Below, piece after piece: positions 43,951-54,369 of a DNA stretch of 64,000 bases. Origin of the DNA: Gonocerus acuteangulatus (lineage: Eukaryota; Arthropoda; Insecta; Hemiptera; Coreidae); NCBI GenBank assembly GCA_946811695.1, contig OX328130.1:74861353-74925352 (forward strand). Direction: 5' to 3'. Below the pieces are notes generated by a model. It searched no databases. It saw only the letters and a list, made by a program, of their open reading frames with translations, and was not told the origin of the DNA. A program made the translations under genes and the position numbers. Positions within the stretch are counted from its first letter, which is position 1; each line of letters opens with the position of its first letter.

Positions 43951-44226
43951 TTAGATGGAACGGCATTTTTCTCCAGCGGTGGTACTCCTCCTCACTTCTT
44001 CCCGGAATATTTCGATGGATTCATCTCCATCTTCTTCAGCCAGGTACTTGTTTCTTCCTCGGTGGTAGCCAAGAGAATGGCTTTCAACCAAGGGAATCAT
44101 TCCCTTGGCTACCACCGAGGAAGAAACAAGTACCTGGCTGAAGAAGATGGAGATGAATCTATCGAAATATTCCGGGAAGAAGTGAGGAGGAGTACCACCG
44201 CTGGAGAAAAATGCCGTTCCATCTAA
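43951..44226. repeat. 276-bp near-perfect palindrome
   Basis: Arms 43951-44073 and 44104-44226 (123 bp each) are exact complements apart from about one mismatch, about symmetry point 44088.5. The 30-base centre itself contains CCAAGGGAATCATTCCCTTG, a second small hairpin. Each arm is open as codons (DGTAFFSSGGTPPHFFPEYF), so the same peptide would be read from either strand. TA repeats flank both sides. A transcript would form a long hairpin RNA. Confidence 0.93.
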
Positions 44227-44504
44227 ATAAATATATATATATATATATATATGCAACAAATGTCGTTCCTTAGACTACGCTGCCTCTTGTGTTTTTGTTG
44301 TTTTGTTGGTTTTTTTATTAGAAGAACAATTTTTATTTTTTGGCCCACGAACTATTGGAAACAGAACAAATTACAAGGTCATGATATAAATGAATGCATC
44401 GAAGAATGATGAGGATGCTGTCTCTCCAGCAACCCAATAAAGTTGGGCAGCCCACTTTATTATTTCATTAAATAAAGTTTTCTTCTTCTATTAGGTCAAG
44501 CTGA

Positions 44505-44562
44505 TAAACGGGTTTCCTCCCTATGAAGTGAGAGAGAGGGAACCTTTTTTTATGTGATGTGT
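44505..44562 (-). mobile_element. HINE-B 3' end, reverse, truncated
   Basis: AAACGGGTTTCCTCCCTATG ... GAGAGAGAGGGAACC is a decayed family B hairpin, followed by CCAACCTTATGGTCATTAAC, a decayed version of the usual sub-hairpin sequence. No interior follows. Confidence 0.5.
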
Positions 44563-45067
44563 GCCAACCTTATGGTCATTAACGCCAGTGGGGAATATTA
44601 GGCCTATGATGAGAAGGAAGATGGCGATCCGGGAGGAGACAAGAAGAGGCAGGGGAAGAGAAGGACCCGGAGGCTCAGCCCGACAACCCTAAACCTTATT
44701 AACCGTGAGTGGAGGTATAGCTAGCTATGAGAGCTACCTCTGCTGGGATGTGCTCGCTCCCCCCCCCCCCCCCCTGCAGAGCACCCACATCCCACGGAGC
44801 TCGGGACACATCTTGTCCAAGTTGTCGGGCAGGGTGCCCGTCGCCAGTCCCGATCCCCAGGCCCCAGGCCCACACCACGCCAGCTCGCCAAGCATGTCCT
44901 CTCCAGGCCTTTTTGGTTGCATTACAATTAGTTAGTGGCTTTTGTGCAGTTAAAGTGATTTATATGTATTATATATGCGTATAGTGTATTTTTAACTGTT
45001 ATACTATATAATTAAGTGGCATTGATGCTGCAAACTGTATTAGGGCGAAGGAGGTTAAATGGCATTC
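44563..45067. other. No recognised gene; C-run
   Basis: A G/C-rich patch with a run of C (44760-44774). Overlapping frames here (44705-44984) are Pro-rich because of it. Nothing recognised. Confidence 0.4.
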
Positions 45068-45325
45068 GTCGTCAAGCTCTGTTGTTCCACCTGTACGAGG
45101 CTCGACTTCAAGCTTGCGGTTTCCCGTTCGAAATCATTCAAACCTCTAGTGCACTTGTCGCTCGTGCCTATGCCATTTTCGCAATATATTTCTACAAGTT
45201 TTCGATAAGTTAAAGCAGATTTTTTTCCTTTATCGAATTCCTAAAGTATAGTGTATTTAATGCTCTATTAAACAAACATAAATTGAAAAGGAGAGAACAT
45301 AAACAGAGAAAATATTAAAAACCAA
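45068..45325 (-). pseudogene. Mariner transposase fragment, right half of the split copy
   Basis: Resumes at GTCGTCAAGCTCT (45068-45080), then TACGAGGCTCGACTTCAAGC and TTCTACAAGTTTTCGATAAG, matching 53930-54065. The shared 5' leader (AAATTGAAAAGGAGAGAACA) matches 54225-54245. About 100 bases of the N-terminal coding part are deleted near 45242. Confidence 0.75.
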
Positions 45326-45588
45326 CATAATGCGATGACCTGATATGATATAAGGCGTAAGTAAACCCTGTAACTTTGTCCTTCTAATATCAGTAATAGA
45401 GTAAATGAAGGCTAATGAAAGAAAGGCAATATCCATGTAAATTAACATGCCATCACTTCAACTTTTGAAACCAATCAAAAACTTCAAGATATTTTAGAAG
45501 GTGTAGTTAGAATGGGTTCGGGATGTTAGAACTCTACTTATTATCTGTAAAAAATTAGAAACATGTTACAGTTACAATAACATGAGTT
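45326..45588. other. No recognised feature
   Basis: AT-rich, nothing seen. Confidence 0.4.
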
Positions 45589-45800
45589 AAAGGACATTCG
45601 GGACTATTAGGAGACGAGACTTACATGCAAAATCTGCTTCAAAGGACAGGACATTGTGTATAGCTAACTGTAGACTTCTATCAGAAATTATAAAAACACG
45701 ACTAAGAGACGAATCAATTCAAAAATGGGAAGAACGATGGATGAACACACCCAAAGAAAGGCATTCGCACGAATTCATATCTACAATACGAAACTCTTAA
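45589..45800 (+). pseudogene. LINE RNase H / C-terminal remnant
   Basis: The plus strand reads KGHSGLLGDETYMQNLLQRT (the GHSG..GNE-AD end of RNase H with damaged AD) and, after a frameshift, IKTRLRDESIQKWEERWMN then a stop at 45800. This is the C-terminal part of an I/R1-like ORF2, related in type to the copies at 5742 and 17862. Confidence 0.65.
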
Positions 45801-45825
45801 CAATTTTAAAATAACACAATTCTTA

Positions 45826-45995
45826 GCCAACGGCCATAGCCACGTTGAGTGCACCGGTTCCCGTAGATCACCGAAGTTAAGCAACGTCGGGCGTGGTCAG
45901 TACCTGAATGGGCGACCGACCACGTGCTGTTGGCATTATAAAAGGGTGGCAACCTGTAGATAGCCCGGCGCTAATGGCCAAGTTGTAGATGCGCC

Positions 45996-46041
<46 letters not shown>
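45826..46041 (+). mobile_element. 5S rRNA-derived SINE, best copy, with TSD
   Basis: The 5S head GCCAACGGCCATAGCCACGT ... CCACGTGCTGTTGGC (45826-45938) is close to the conserved eukaryotic 5S. The body has ATAAAAGGGTGGCAACCTGT and AGATAGCCCGGCG. The tail CTAATGGCCAAGTTGTAGAT and GCGCCGT leads into 42 A. TSD CACAATTCTTA at 45815-45825 and 46047-46057, with five extra bases after the A-run. Preserved 5S promoter elements (AGCAACGTCGGGCGTGG) make it the youngest-looking copy. Confidence 0.93.
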
Positions 46042-46042
<1 letters not shown>

Positions 46043-46212
46043 AATTCACAATTCTTATCAAGACTGACAAAATTACTTTTCTACAAAAACGGTTCTGGAG
46101 TAATTTCTAATGTCATGTCGAGAAAAAAGTACTTAAATCACCAAAAGTATTGGTTTCGTTGTTTTGAAGGGTTCTTTGTGTATGTATTCCTCCGTTTTTT
46201 ATTGTTGCTGTA

Positions 46213-46306
46213 GCTATTGAGGTTGCTCTCATGACGGAATTTTTTTTAAATTTCGTCAATTCTTTATCGATCCTACCTAGTAGACACCGAAAATGACCCC
46301 GTTAAA

Positions 46307-46386
<80 letters not shown>

Positions 46387-47295
46387 CTGTTAACACGATA
46401 GCGGCCAGAGTTTTTGTGTTTTCTTCACGAAACGTGGTATATAGCGTTCCATTAGCAAACGATTGAAAGAGTTCGTTAACCAACAAAATCGGTCCACCGG
46501 GAGGGGGGGTTTACCCCGGACCCAAAACACTAATTTGACCATGCCAGCCGTAGTTTTTGTTATATTTCAACGAAACTCGGTATTCGTTATGTTTATCAAA
46601 AGAGAGAAATACGTTGTAAAAATAAACTACATCGGTTCATTAGGAGGGGGGGGGTTTACTCCGGACCCACATTACCAATTTGCCACTACCAGCCGTAATT
46701 TTTGTTACATTTCAACGAAACTCGGTATTCGTGGTGGTAATCAACAGAGAAAAATGGGTTGTAAAAATAAACTAAATCGGGTTATTTGGAGGGGGGGGGG
46801 TTTACTCCGGACCTAAAGTACTAATATACTCATACCGGTCGTAATTTCTGCTGCATTGTAACGAAACGCGGTATACGTCGTGGGTATCTCATTAGAAAGA
46901 AGTGTTGTAAAAATGAATTAAATCGGTCTATTGGAAAGGGGGGCTTTAAACTGTGTTTCATTATGATTAGCCCACTACTCGTAGGTTCACAAAGCCGCCG
47001 CGAGGAGCGCTATCTCCCACTAGGGGGACTGTATCCTGTTCCTGCGTCATATCAAAAGACGGAAAATGAAGTTTTTGTGTATTTATTAAGTAGGTCAGTA
47101 TCATCAGTAACGCTGGAATCAAATTATTTACAAAATTAATAATTGAACAGTTCTCATAAGAAATGTAAATGAGCAGAACTATTCACGATTTTATTTTATT
47201 TATATAGACTATTTACGGCAAATTATTCAGTAATGTTGTCTACACTACAAAATTTCTGAGGAAAGTGCTTACTTATGTAACTCCTGCGTGACGGA
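46213..47295 (-). mobile_element. HINE-A3, reverse, 3' hairpin lost
   Basis: The complement of the family A start (ACTCCTGCGTGACGGA) ends at 47295 with the 5' inverted repeat GAGGAAAGTGCT at 47258-47269. Central units (GGGGGGTTTACTCCGGACC) begin near 46504, 46645, 46796 and 46940. A TA then GT microsatellite (46311-46386) sits in the usual context. The left side stops at CTATTGAGGTTGCTCTCATG, so the terminal hairpin is missing. Confidence 0.8.
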
Positions 47296-47479
47296 CTTTT
47301 TGTAATGGATTTTAGCAGTATAATGAATTTGCCAGTAAAAAATAGATACTTAAAATCAGAAACAAGTTTAGGATGTATAATAATATACTTTTCCGAGAGG
47401 TACTAGAAGAGGGAGAGTAATTCTAGATTTTATTATACTTTTTATTCAAGATTTCATTGGCTTGGGTGTTTAAATTGCG
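47296..47479. other. Spacer, nothing recognised
   Basis: AT-rich sequence between two HINE ends. Confidence 0.4.
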
Positions 47480-47511
47480 TCCGTTATGGAAACGCGCTAA
47501 GATGACGCAGT
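47480..47511 (-). mobile_element. HINE-B 5' end fragment, reverse
   Basis: ATGGAAACGCGCTAAGATGA and CGCAGTTTCTGCGGGACG are the complement of the family B start and its 5' inverted repeat. The body is absent. Confidence 0.5.
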
Positions 47512-47691
47512 TTCTGCGGGACGAATTTTTTATTGGTGTAATTATATAGTGAAAAGGTTGACAGCTGTCAGTACAGTAGATGTCCCACAGCATGCCAGGA
47601 AGGCGGAAGTCAGTTTAACTGTCAATCCAATCCGACATTATGTATTCTTGAATGGCCTACTAGCAGCTTCTCAATTAACCCATACGACACT
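47512..47691. other. Spacer before the 43-bp array
   Basis: Nothing recognised; a 76-codon plus frame only runs into the array. Confidence 0.35.
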
Positions 47692-48227
47692 GATAGCCAC
47701 ATTTGTGACAACGAGCCAGCATGCCCCGTGGCCTGATAGCCACATTCGTGACAGCGAGCCAGCATGCCTCGTGGCCTGATAGCCGCATTCGTGACAGCGA
47801 GCCAGCATGCCTCGTGGCCTGATAGCCACATTCGTGACAACGGGCCAGCATGCCTCGTGGCCTGATAGCCACATTCGTGACAACGGGCCAGCATGCCTCG
47901 TGGCCTGATAGCCACATTCGTGACAACGAGCCAGTATGCCTCGTGGCCTGATAGCCACATTCGTGACAGCGAGCCAGCATGCCTCGTGGCCTGATAGCCG
48001 CATTCGTGACAGCGAGCCAGCATGCCTCGTGGCCTGATAGCCGCATTCGTGACAGCGAGCCAGCATGCCTCGTGGCCTGATAGCCACATTCGTGGCAACG
48101 GGCCAGCATGCCTCGTGGCCTGATAGCCACATTCGTGACAACGGGCCAGCATGCCTCGTGGCCTGATAGCCACATTCGTGACAACGGGCCAGCATGCCCT
48201 GTGGCCTGATAGCCACATTCGTGACAT
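47692..48227. repeat. 43-bp minisatellite, 12.5 units
   Basis: GATAGCC recurs every 43 bases from 47692 to 48208. Variants are ACAACGGG / ACAGCGAG and CCACATTC / CCGCATTC. All three minus-strand frames are open across the array, and because 43 = 3n+1 each frame cycles through the same three peptides. That explains the overlapping 169-217 codon frames, which I do not call genes. Confidence 0.96.
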
Positions 48228-48553
48228 CGCCGTGGGGACGATGTGTCCCCACTTCGTTTTGGGACTAAAAGCCACCGCTGTGACAGCTTTTTGCGATAGC
48301 TAGCGGTAAGTTTTGTAAGCTCTAGTCACTCTTCTATCCGCTAGAGTTTCTTTAAAAATCAGTTTGAGCCTGTTGAATGAATATTCTCCTCTGCTTCCCG
48401 GCCCCTGTGTATAGTTCGGGTCTCTCTGATGGGCCTTATTCACGTTATACCGGGTCATATATACCAACACCGAAATATTTGACTATATATTATTAAAAAA
48501 AAAAGAATATCAAAACTTTTTTCAAAAAAATTAAAACAAGATGTTAACCGTAT

Positions 48554-48592
<39 letters not shown>

Positions 48593-49239
48593 GTTTTTAA
48601 GCCTGCTTTTGACTTGTACAAAGCCCAGAGTTAGAAAATGGTAAAGAACCCCGTTTAAAGAAAGAAATGAGAAGAGATGAGTGGTGTAGACTCAGCTATT
48701 TTAATGCCGTCCTATAGAACCAGGAAAGTGAAACGGGTTCCGCTCCACGGGCATCTAAGTTCGTGCGGGTTGCCGTCTAGTAAGGGTATAAGGAGTTCCT
48801 CACTTCGGTGATCACTGTATCATTTCAATAAACCATATAATAAAAAACATGAAACATATTACAGCCCTATGTAGCGGCTACTATATTTCCCCTAGAATAA
48901 TATATGTGAAGAAATAAGAATGAAGAGCGTGCATGAAGAAGGTAATATCCTCTAGCAGGGGCTATTCCTCCCCCCCCCCATGCATTATAAATGCTAAAAG
49001 CTCCTTTAGGGGATGGAGATTTCAGGAAATTACCATGCTATTTCTATGGTCGGTAGGATATTCAACCCTTACTTACTCTAATATATCTACATTTTCTTAA
49101 ACCATTCTTCAATAATAATAACTGAAAATAATGATTTATATTAACAAAAAAAAATAATACTGATAGTGACGCCAAATTAAGATATATCCATCACTTAAAG
49201 CAGAACAATTGTTTTAAATTGCCAATTGTGCAATCATTG
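48228..49239. other. No gene; one dispersed repeat, an A-run
   Basis: 48718-48800 (TCCGCTCCACGGGCATCTAA) is the reverse complement of 2685-2755, a dispersed repeat of unknown type. An A-run of about 36 lies at 48556-48591. Confidence 0.45.
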
Positions 49240-49870
49240 CTGAAACAGGTCTGTCAACCACCACGCCATCAACAAGACTATGTACATTTATGCCACCTGG
49301 AGGATAAGATACAACCGAGGGCTATATGCAAAATATGGAGATGTTGCAATTCTGTACTTTATAAAGATTTGCAAGCTCCGTTGGGCAGGTCATGTACAGG
49401 GGATGGACGAAGAAAGCAACCCGAGAAAAATATTATCACATTGCACTAGTATTTTTATAGTGACACAACTCAAAAATCGGTTTTATTCACACTGTCATAG
49501 TTATGACTATGAAAGACATGCTAAATGTATCTTTTTCGACCATCAAAACTATATGTACCTAGCTTCAGAGCTTGTACACCAGAGGGCACATGTGTCACCC
49601 TTCCTGTCTTAATGCTAAGCCCCCTACATAGGAAAGAGTGACTGATTTTCAGTTGGGTTTTATTTTGAGTTGTGTCACTTTAGAAATACTAGTGCGAAAT
49701 ATTTTCTAGAGGAGAAAAGAAGAATGAAAGTAAGACCAAAGACGAGATGGTTGCATCAGGTTGCCAGGGATGCGGCTCGGCTGTGGCGTCTAGCTTTTGG
49801 ACGATGGTCAGGGTCAGAGATGAGTAGGGGTGATTTTATTTGGAAGCCGGAGTCAGGGGGTTATTTATAG
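49240..49870 (+). pseudogene. RTE-like LINE C-terminus, split by a TIR element
   Basis: The frame from 49280 reads RIRYNRGLYAKYGDV, ICKLRWAGHVQGMDEESNPR and KIL, the well-known 'LRWAGHVxRM' C-terminal signature of RTE-type LINE proteins. After the inserted element it resumes with EKRRMKVRPKTRWLHQVARD (normally G-RRRGRP-RW-D-V). The split falls exactly between these conserved blocks, so one ORF was interrupted. The RT is not present upstream. Confidence 0.75.
49443..49695. mobile_element. 253-bp TIR element inside the RTE ORF
   Basis: Left TIR GCACTAGTATTTTTATAG then TGACACAACTCAAAA; right TIR is the near-complement ending ATACTAGTGC at 49695 (about 33 bp, two to three mismatches). No coding. 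AAATATT occurs close to both junctions (49432 and 49697 regions) and may be the TSD, but the spacing is not exact. Confidence 0.7.
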
Positions 49871-49902
49871 CTTTCGGATTAGGAAAAAAATTAAAATAAG
49901 GT

Positions 49903-50083
49903 AATTTTTTTTTCTTCCTACGGCGCTACGGCATCTAGGCCATTAGCACCGACATCCAGGGTGCAGCGAGGAATTTTCCCAATGAGCCGTGGGATGAGAA
50001 AATTCCTACCACCGGTGGAGATCGAACCAACCAACTCCCGCTTATAAATCTAATGCGCTAGCCACTAGACCACGGGAGACCCC
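49903..50083 (-). mobile_element. tRNA-derived SINE, reverse
   Basis: The minus strand begins GGGGTCTCCCGTGGTCTAGT (box A), with box B GGTTCGATCTCC, the hairpin body (GGAATTTTCTCATCCCAC), the tail GGATGTCGGTGCTAATGGCC, then GCGCCG and a short A-run (T-run at 49903-49913). Same family as 3219-3421. Confidence 0.85.
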
Positions 50084-51120
50084 ATTTGGAAGGTAATCAA
50101 GCCAAAATGGAAAATCAAATAAATAAACTGATTATGATTAAATTCAAAAAATGCCAAAAAAAGTTTGGCCTCAAGGTTTGTCTGTACGGATCTAGCACAC
50201 GATAAATTAATAAACCTCAAGACAGGGACTGCACAGTCCAGTTATAGTAGACCCACTAAATGTGAAGCAAATATCCTCTTGTCAACACACATCAGACCTG
50301 GCCTGCACAGTCCCGGCCTCATTAGACTGTGCAGTTAATCTATTGGTTTTATCATTCAACTTCGATGAACTGTACAGTTCAACTCTGGCCTTGGACTGAG
50401 CAGTCCGAATCTTGTGATATTCCTCACCGCACATGGGCACCCTGATAATTATATATTCAGGCTTGTTTCATACTGGCTCCTTCCGATGCAGAAACACCCC
50501 ACTAAAATGCTAATAATCTCATGTCATTAGGACTTGATACAATGGATGAAGAATCAATAACGCAAATTGCCTATTCCACACACACGTGCCTTTTAAGGAT
50601 CTAAAGAATATATAATACCACCAGCGGTTAGGAAGAAAGGCTAAAAAGATGTTTTATTTAGAGTTTGAAAATAGCCTTTGACACGAGCAGACATTGTTAT
50701 AGATCCGACAATCATACCGGTAAATTATGCACAAAGCAGAGCTTCATTCACCCACCCATCGAATCCTTAAAGTATTCATACATCGATAGGAACAATCGAC
50801 TTATCGAGTCACTCAAACCCTTTTCCCCGTCAGAGCATCATCAAAGGGAGAACGGATTGTCCCCTCCCCTTGTCAACCCCACTGGCCTGTCAACCCGTAA
50901 TGCCCAATCACATCAAGGATTTAGATCAACAACAACCTTTCAATGATAAGCCTAATCAATGCCTAATTCCATTTCCTCTCTTCTGACAAATCAACCTTTC
51001 AATCAAATAAATAATCATACACACCAGATAATGTGTATTCACGATCAAAGCATTACACTGGCACACAAAATAAAAAAGTCGCATTTTCCAAAGATACTCT
51101 ACATACTCTACAGTCCGTTT
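50084..51120. other. No gene; scattered ACTGTGCAGT-type palindromes
   Basis: Between 50228 and 50412 variants of CTGCACAGTCC / ACTGTGCAGT recur five times at irregular spacing. Frames at 50665-50946 and 50959-51300 have no motif. Confidence 0.4.
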
Positions 51121-51755
51121 CACTCCAGCACGTCAGGTTTAAGAGCATTTGAACGTAACATTTCGTATGAAGTCGTTAAAGAAGAAATAACTAGAGCTTC
51201 CATGGTTTTGAGGGCCGCTGAATTCGAATCCGAGGTCTGTTTCACCACATCGCACACTCATCGGACAAATATGCTTATTTTGCAAAAAAGGAATTTGTAA
51301 TAAAAAATTCATTTTTGCAGAATAGATATATTTGTCCTTGAAATTACCTTGGTTATTGAGTGAAACAGACCTCGGATTCGAATTCAACGGCCCTCAAAAC
51401 CACGGAAGCTCTAGTTATTTCTTCTTTAACGACTTCATACGAGATTGGACCTTCGAATGCTCTTCTACCTGACGTGCTGGAGTGAAACGGACTCCGGATT
51501 CGGATTCAGCGACCCTCAAAACCACGGAAGCTCTAGTTATTTCTTCTTTAACGACTTCATACGAGATTGGACCTTCGAATGCTCTTATACCTGACGTGCT
51601 GGAGTGAAACGGACTCCGGATTCGGATTCAGCGACCCTCAAAACCACGGAAGCTCTAGTTATTTCTTCTTTAAGGACTTCATACGAGATTGGACCTTCGA
51701 ATGCTCTTATACCTGACGTGCTGGAGTGAAACGGACTCCGGATTCGGATTCAGCG
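51121..51755. repeat. 122-bp tandem array with an inverted copy
   Basis: Units begin GAGTGAAAC at 51358, 51480, 51602 and 51724 (the last partial, to about 51755). An inverted copy lies at about 51121-51250, so the first unit can pair with it around a 100-base centre. Units contain CCCTCAAAACCACGGAAGC and GACTTCATACGAG. The array ends 16 bases before the Penelope coding sequence starts. Confidence 0.9.
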
Positions 51756-51770
51756 TGTCGAAATACATAA

Positions 51771-53225
51771 GAATATTCTTCGCCGACTCAGAAATTAGCC
51801 AAAAAATTGGTACATGTTTTCAACAGTTTATCCGTTTTTAGTCCTTCATATTCAATAAAAAATACCTCAGAATTAATATCAAAAATCAATAGTTCAAATA
51901 TTAAATATCCAGAAAATAGGCTTTTGGCATCGTTTGATGTTAAAGATATGTTTTCAAATATACCACCCAATGAAGTAATTCGCATTTGCAAACTATTATT
52001 TAAAAATCAGGAAGGTTAATCCTATCATCGCACAAGAATTTATTAATTTACTTAGGCTATGTTTAAAACAAAACTATTTTAAATTTCAAGATTGTTTTAT
52101 TCATTGGACAGTGGTCTAATTATGGGGTCAACGTTAAGCCCGTTAGCGGCAGAATTATTTATGGATTATTTTGAGCATGTATATATTTTATCGGATCGTA
52201 ATCCTTTTCGAAAATTTATTGATTTTTGGGGCCGCTATGTTGACGACATTATTGTTAGTTTTTCGGGCACACAGGATGACTTACAAGGCCTTCACGATTA
52301 CATTAATAGCTGCCACCAAAGAATAAAATTTACCCTTGAATTGGAAAGTGAAGGCGGACTGAATTTCCTTGATGTGGAGATACGGAGGGATGGCGGTACC
52401 CATATTTTTGATATTTATAGGAAACCAACAGCCACTGATCTCCTCATCCCGTCGGACTCTTTCCATCACCCACAATATAAAGTCTCTGGCCTAATCTTTA
52501 TGATAGATCGACTCTTGAATGTTCCCTTGTCAGAGGAGAAGTTCAACAGGGAATTAAATTACATTAAGCATTTGGCTATAGGTAACGGTTATAAATGTGA
52601 TTTAGTCGATAAGCTCTTGGAAAGGCGCTATAGGAAAAAGATTAAGCGGGATTCAGAAGTGGAACAGGAGGGAGAGTTAGTAGGTAAAGGGGGTTACTTT
52701 TTGAGTATACCTTACCTTGGCCGAGTATCGGAAAGAGTTGGACGCATGCTAAGAAAGGTAGGGGTGCAGACAGCACATAGGAGCAGGGGAACGTTGAAAA
52801 ACCGGCTTCCAAAAACGAAGGATGTCATCCAGCCTCTGGACAAGTCGGGAATCTACCGAGTGTCGTGTACTTCCTGTGGGTCTTCGTATGTTGGTCAAAG
52901 TGGTAGAAAATTAAAAGTACGGATTAAAGAGCATTTGACCAGAAATGATTCGGAGATGAGGAAACATGTACTTAAAGAAAACCATGACAAAGTTTTCCTC
53001 GACTGTGAAGTACTGGAGACATTGAGGAAGGGAAGAAAGATGGACATGGCAGAAAAGGTTTGGATTAAAATTGACGCTGTCTCGGAGAAGAATGTTAACA
53101 TAAAAGGAGACGGTGGTACGTTGAAGCATGTTTCAACAGCAGCCCTACAGTCCCTCGCTGCTTTCCAAAGCCAGTCTAGGAGCAAGGCTCGGCTGAATAA
53201 GAGCCAATGCATGGTGGGTACTTAG
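51771..53225 (+). pseudogene. Penelope-like element: RT plus GIY-YIG endonuclease
   Basis: The first frame (51771-52018) carries LLASFDVKDMFSNIPPNE, RT motif A. A frameshift region follows, then a 377-codon frame from 52092. It has GLIMGSTLSPLAAELFMDYF, WGRYVDDIIVSF (YVDD at residues 49-52, nt 52236-52247), a connector, and a C-terminal GIY-YIG nuclease: SGIYRVSCTSCGSSYVGQSG (GIY 253-255), RIKEH and AEKVW (Glu 321). RT plus C-terminal GIY-YIG with this CxxC is diagnostic of EN+ Penelope elements. The RT N-terminus is missing and at least two frameshifts are present. The endonuclease looks intact. Confidence 0.92.
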
Positions 53226-53560
53226 CTTTCTCTCTAGTTTTTTCATATGTTTTTCATATCATTGTATCCTATTTTAGACTTATTTATTCCTGCATGTGTG
53301 TTTGTGTGATAGAATGAAAGTATTTATTATTTATTGTTTGAATGTGTGTTTTAACTTTTTATTGACTTGACTTTTAAATAATTTGGACAAAATGGGGTTT
53401 TATGTTATTTTAATATGTAGTCTCAGGTTTTACGATTGTTTTTTGTTATAATTGTATTGTTATTTTAATCTGTTTTAAATTGAATCTGTTTTAATTATTG
53501 TATTGTGTCACAGGGCATTGAGTATGGGGCTAAGTCCCTGAAAACGTTTTGCCAATAAAA
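53226..53560 (+). mobile_element. Penelope 3' UTR
   Basis: T-rich non-coding region after the ORF stop with a decayed hammerhead-like motif near its end. AATAAAA at 53555 could serve as a poly(A) signal. The exact 3' boundary is not visible. Confidence 0.5.
53514..53548 (+). ncRNA. Decayed hammerhead-like motif in the Penelope 3' UTR
   Basis: TTGAGTA (for CTGANGA), a stem GGGGC-TAA-GTCCC, then TGAAAACG (for GAAACG). Core residues are mutated, so it is presumably inactive. Its position in a Penelope element fits the known association. Confidence 0.4.
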
Positions 53561-53752
53561 CACTTGTGGGAATTTTCGACCATTTTTTTCATCCTTGGAA
53601 CATCAATTTTCCACCATCCAGCATGTTCCAACAATGAAGTTAAAGCAAATAGGCAAGAAAACGCTAAATGAATTCTTATGTAGTTAGTATACACATGTGG
53701 ACCTCACTGTTCAGTAAAAGTAAAATAATCTCCGGTTTGGCTTCCCGTTCTT
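53561..53752. other. Spacer, nothing recognised
   Basis: No repeat or coding signal. Confidence 0.35.
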
Positions 53753-54265
53753 TCATAAGCACTTAGACGTATAAATATAGGATGATCGACGTCCCAGGTT
53801 TCCAAGAAGGTCATCCCATAAGTAATGTCGGTGGACTGTAGAATGTGTCGAACCAAGTTTTTCTGCTAGCTCTTCTACTGTTACAACAGGATTTTCTTCT
53901 ACAGTAGCCTGCAGGAGTTGGTCGTCAAGATCTGTTGTTAGACCAGTACGAGGCTCGTCTTCAAGCTTGCGGTTTGCCGCTCGAAACCACCACTGCACTT
54001 GTCACTCACTAATGACATTTTCGCCACATATTTCTACAAGTTTTCGATAAGTTAAAGCAAAATTTTCTCCTTTTAACGAATTCCCAAAGCACAGCGTGGC
54101 TTAAGTGGTGTCTTGGGAAATCCATTTCAAATGAAAATTCTACGTAGAATAAATAAGCTTCACCAACCAAAACATGATAAATATATTTAATGCTATAATA
54201 AACGAAAATGTAAACAAAAATAAATTGAAAAGGAAGGAACATAAACAGAGAGAATATTAAACAAG
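53753..54265 (-). pseudogene. Mariner transposase N-terminus, frameshifted
   Basis: ATG at 54123-54125 opens MDFPRHHLSHAVLWEFVKRR, the mariner start (M-F-KHHLRH-LLYEF). A frameshift follows, then WWFRAANRKLEDEPRTGLTT and VTVEELAEKLGSTHSTVHRH, the second helix-turn-helix. The frame ends near 53753 before the DDD catalytic domain, so only the DNA-binding half remains. The split copy at 42582 + 45068 belongs to the same family. Confidence 0.85.
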
Positions 54266-54369
54266 GACATTGCTTATGGGATGAACCAACGGGATGAAAC
54301 TTACCAATCTGAACCACTGGTATTTTGTGACCTGTAGGTTCTGAAAAGAAGACATTTCTGATCGGGACC

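Noticed and set aside
43827..44259. Protein genes on both strands at the palindrome
   Set aside because: The frames are mirror images caused by the inverted arms plus TA-coded Tyr-Ile runs; no domain. Kept only as a palindrome.
45826..45938. Functional 5S rRNA gene
   Set aside because: The 5S-like part continues into a SINE body, shared tail and poly(A) with a TSD; the same holds for the other five copies.
47622..48275. 217-, 193- and 169-codon minus-strand genes
   Set aside because: All three are the same 43-bp repeat read in different frames; no start context, domain or neighbour supports them.
52895..53212. Minus-strand 105-codon gene opposite the GIY-YIG domain
   Set aside because: Shadow of the Penelope frame, no motif.
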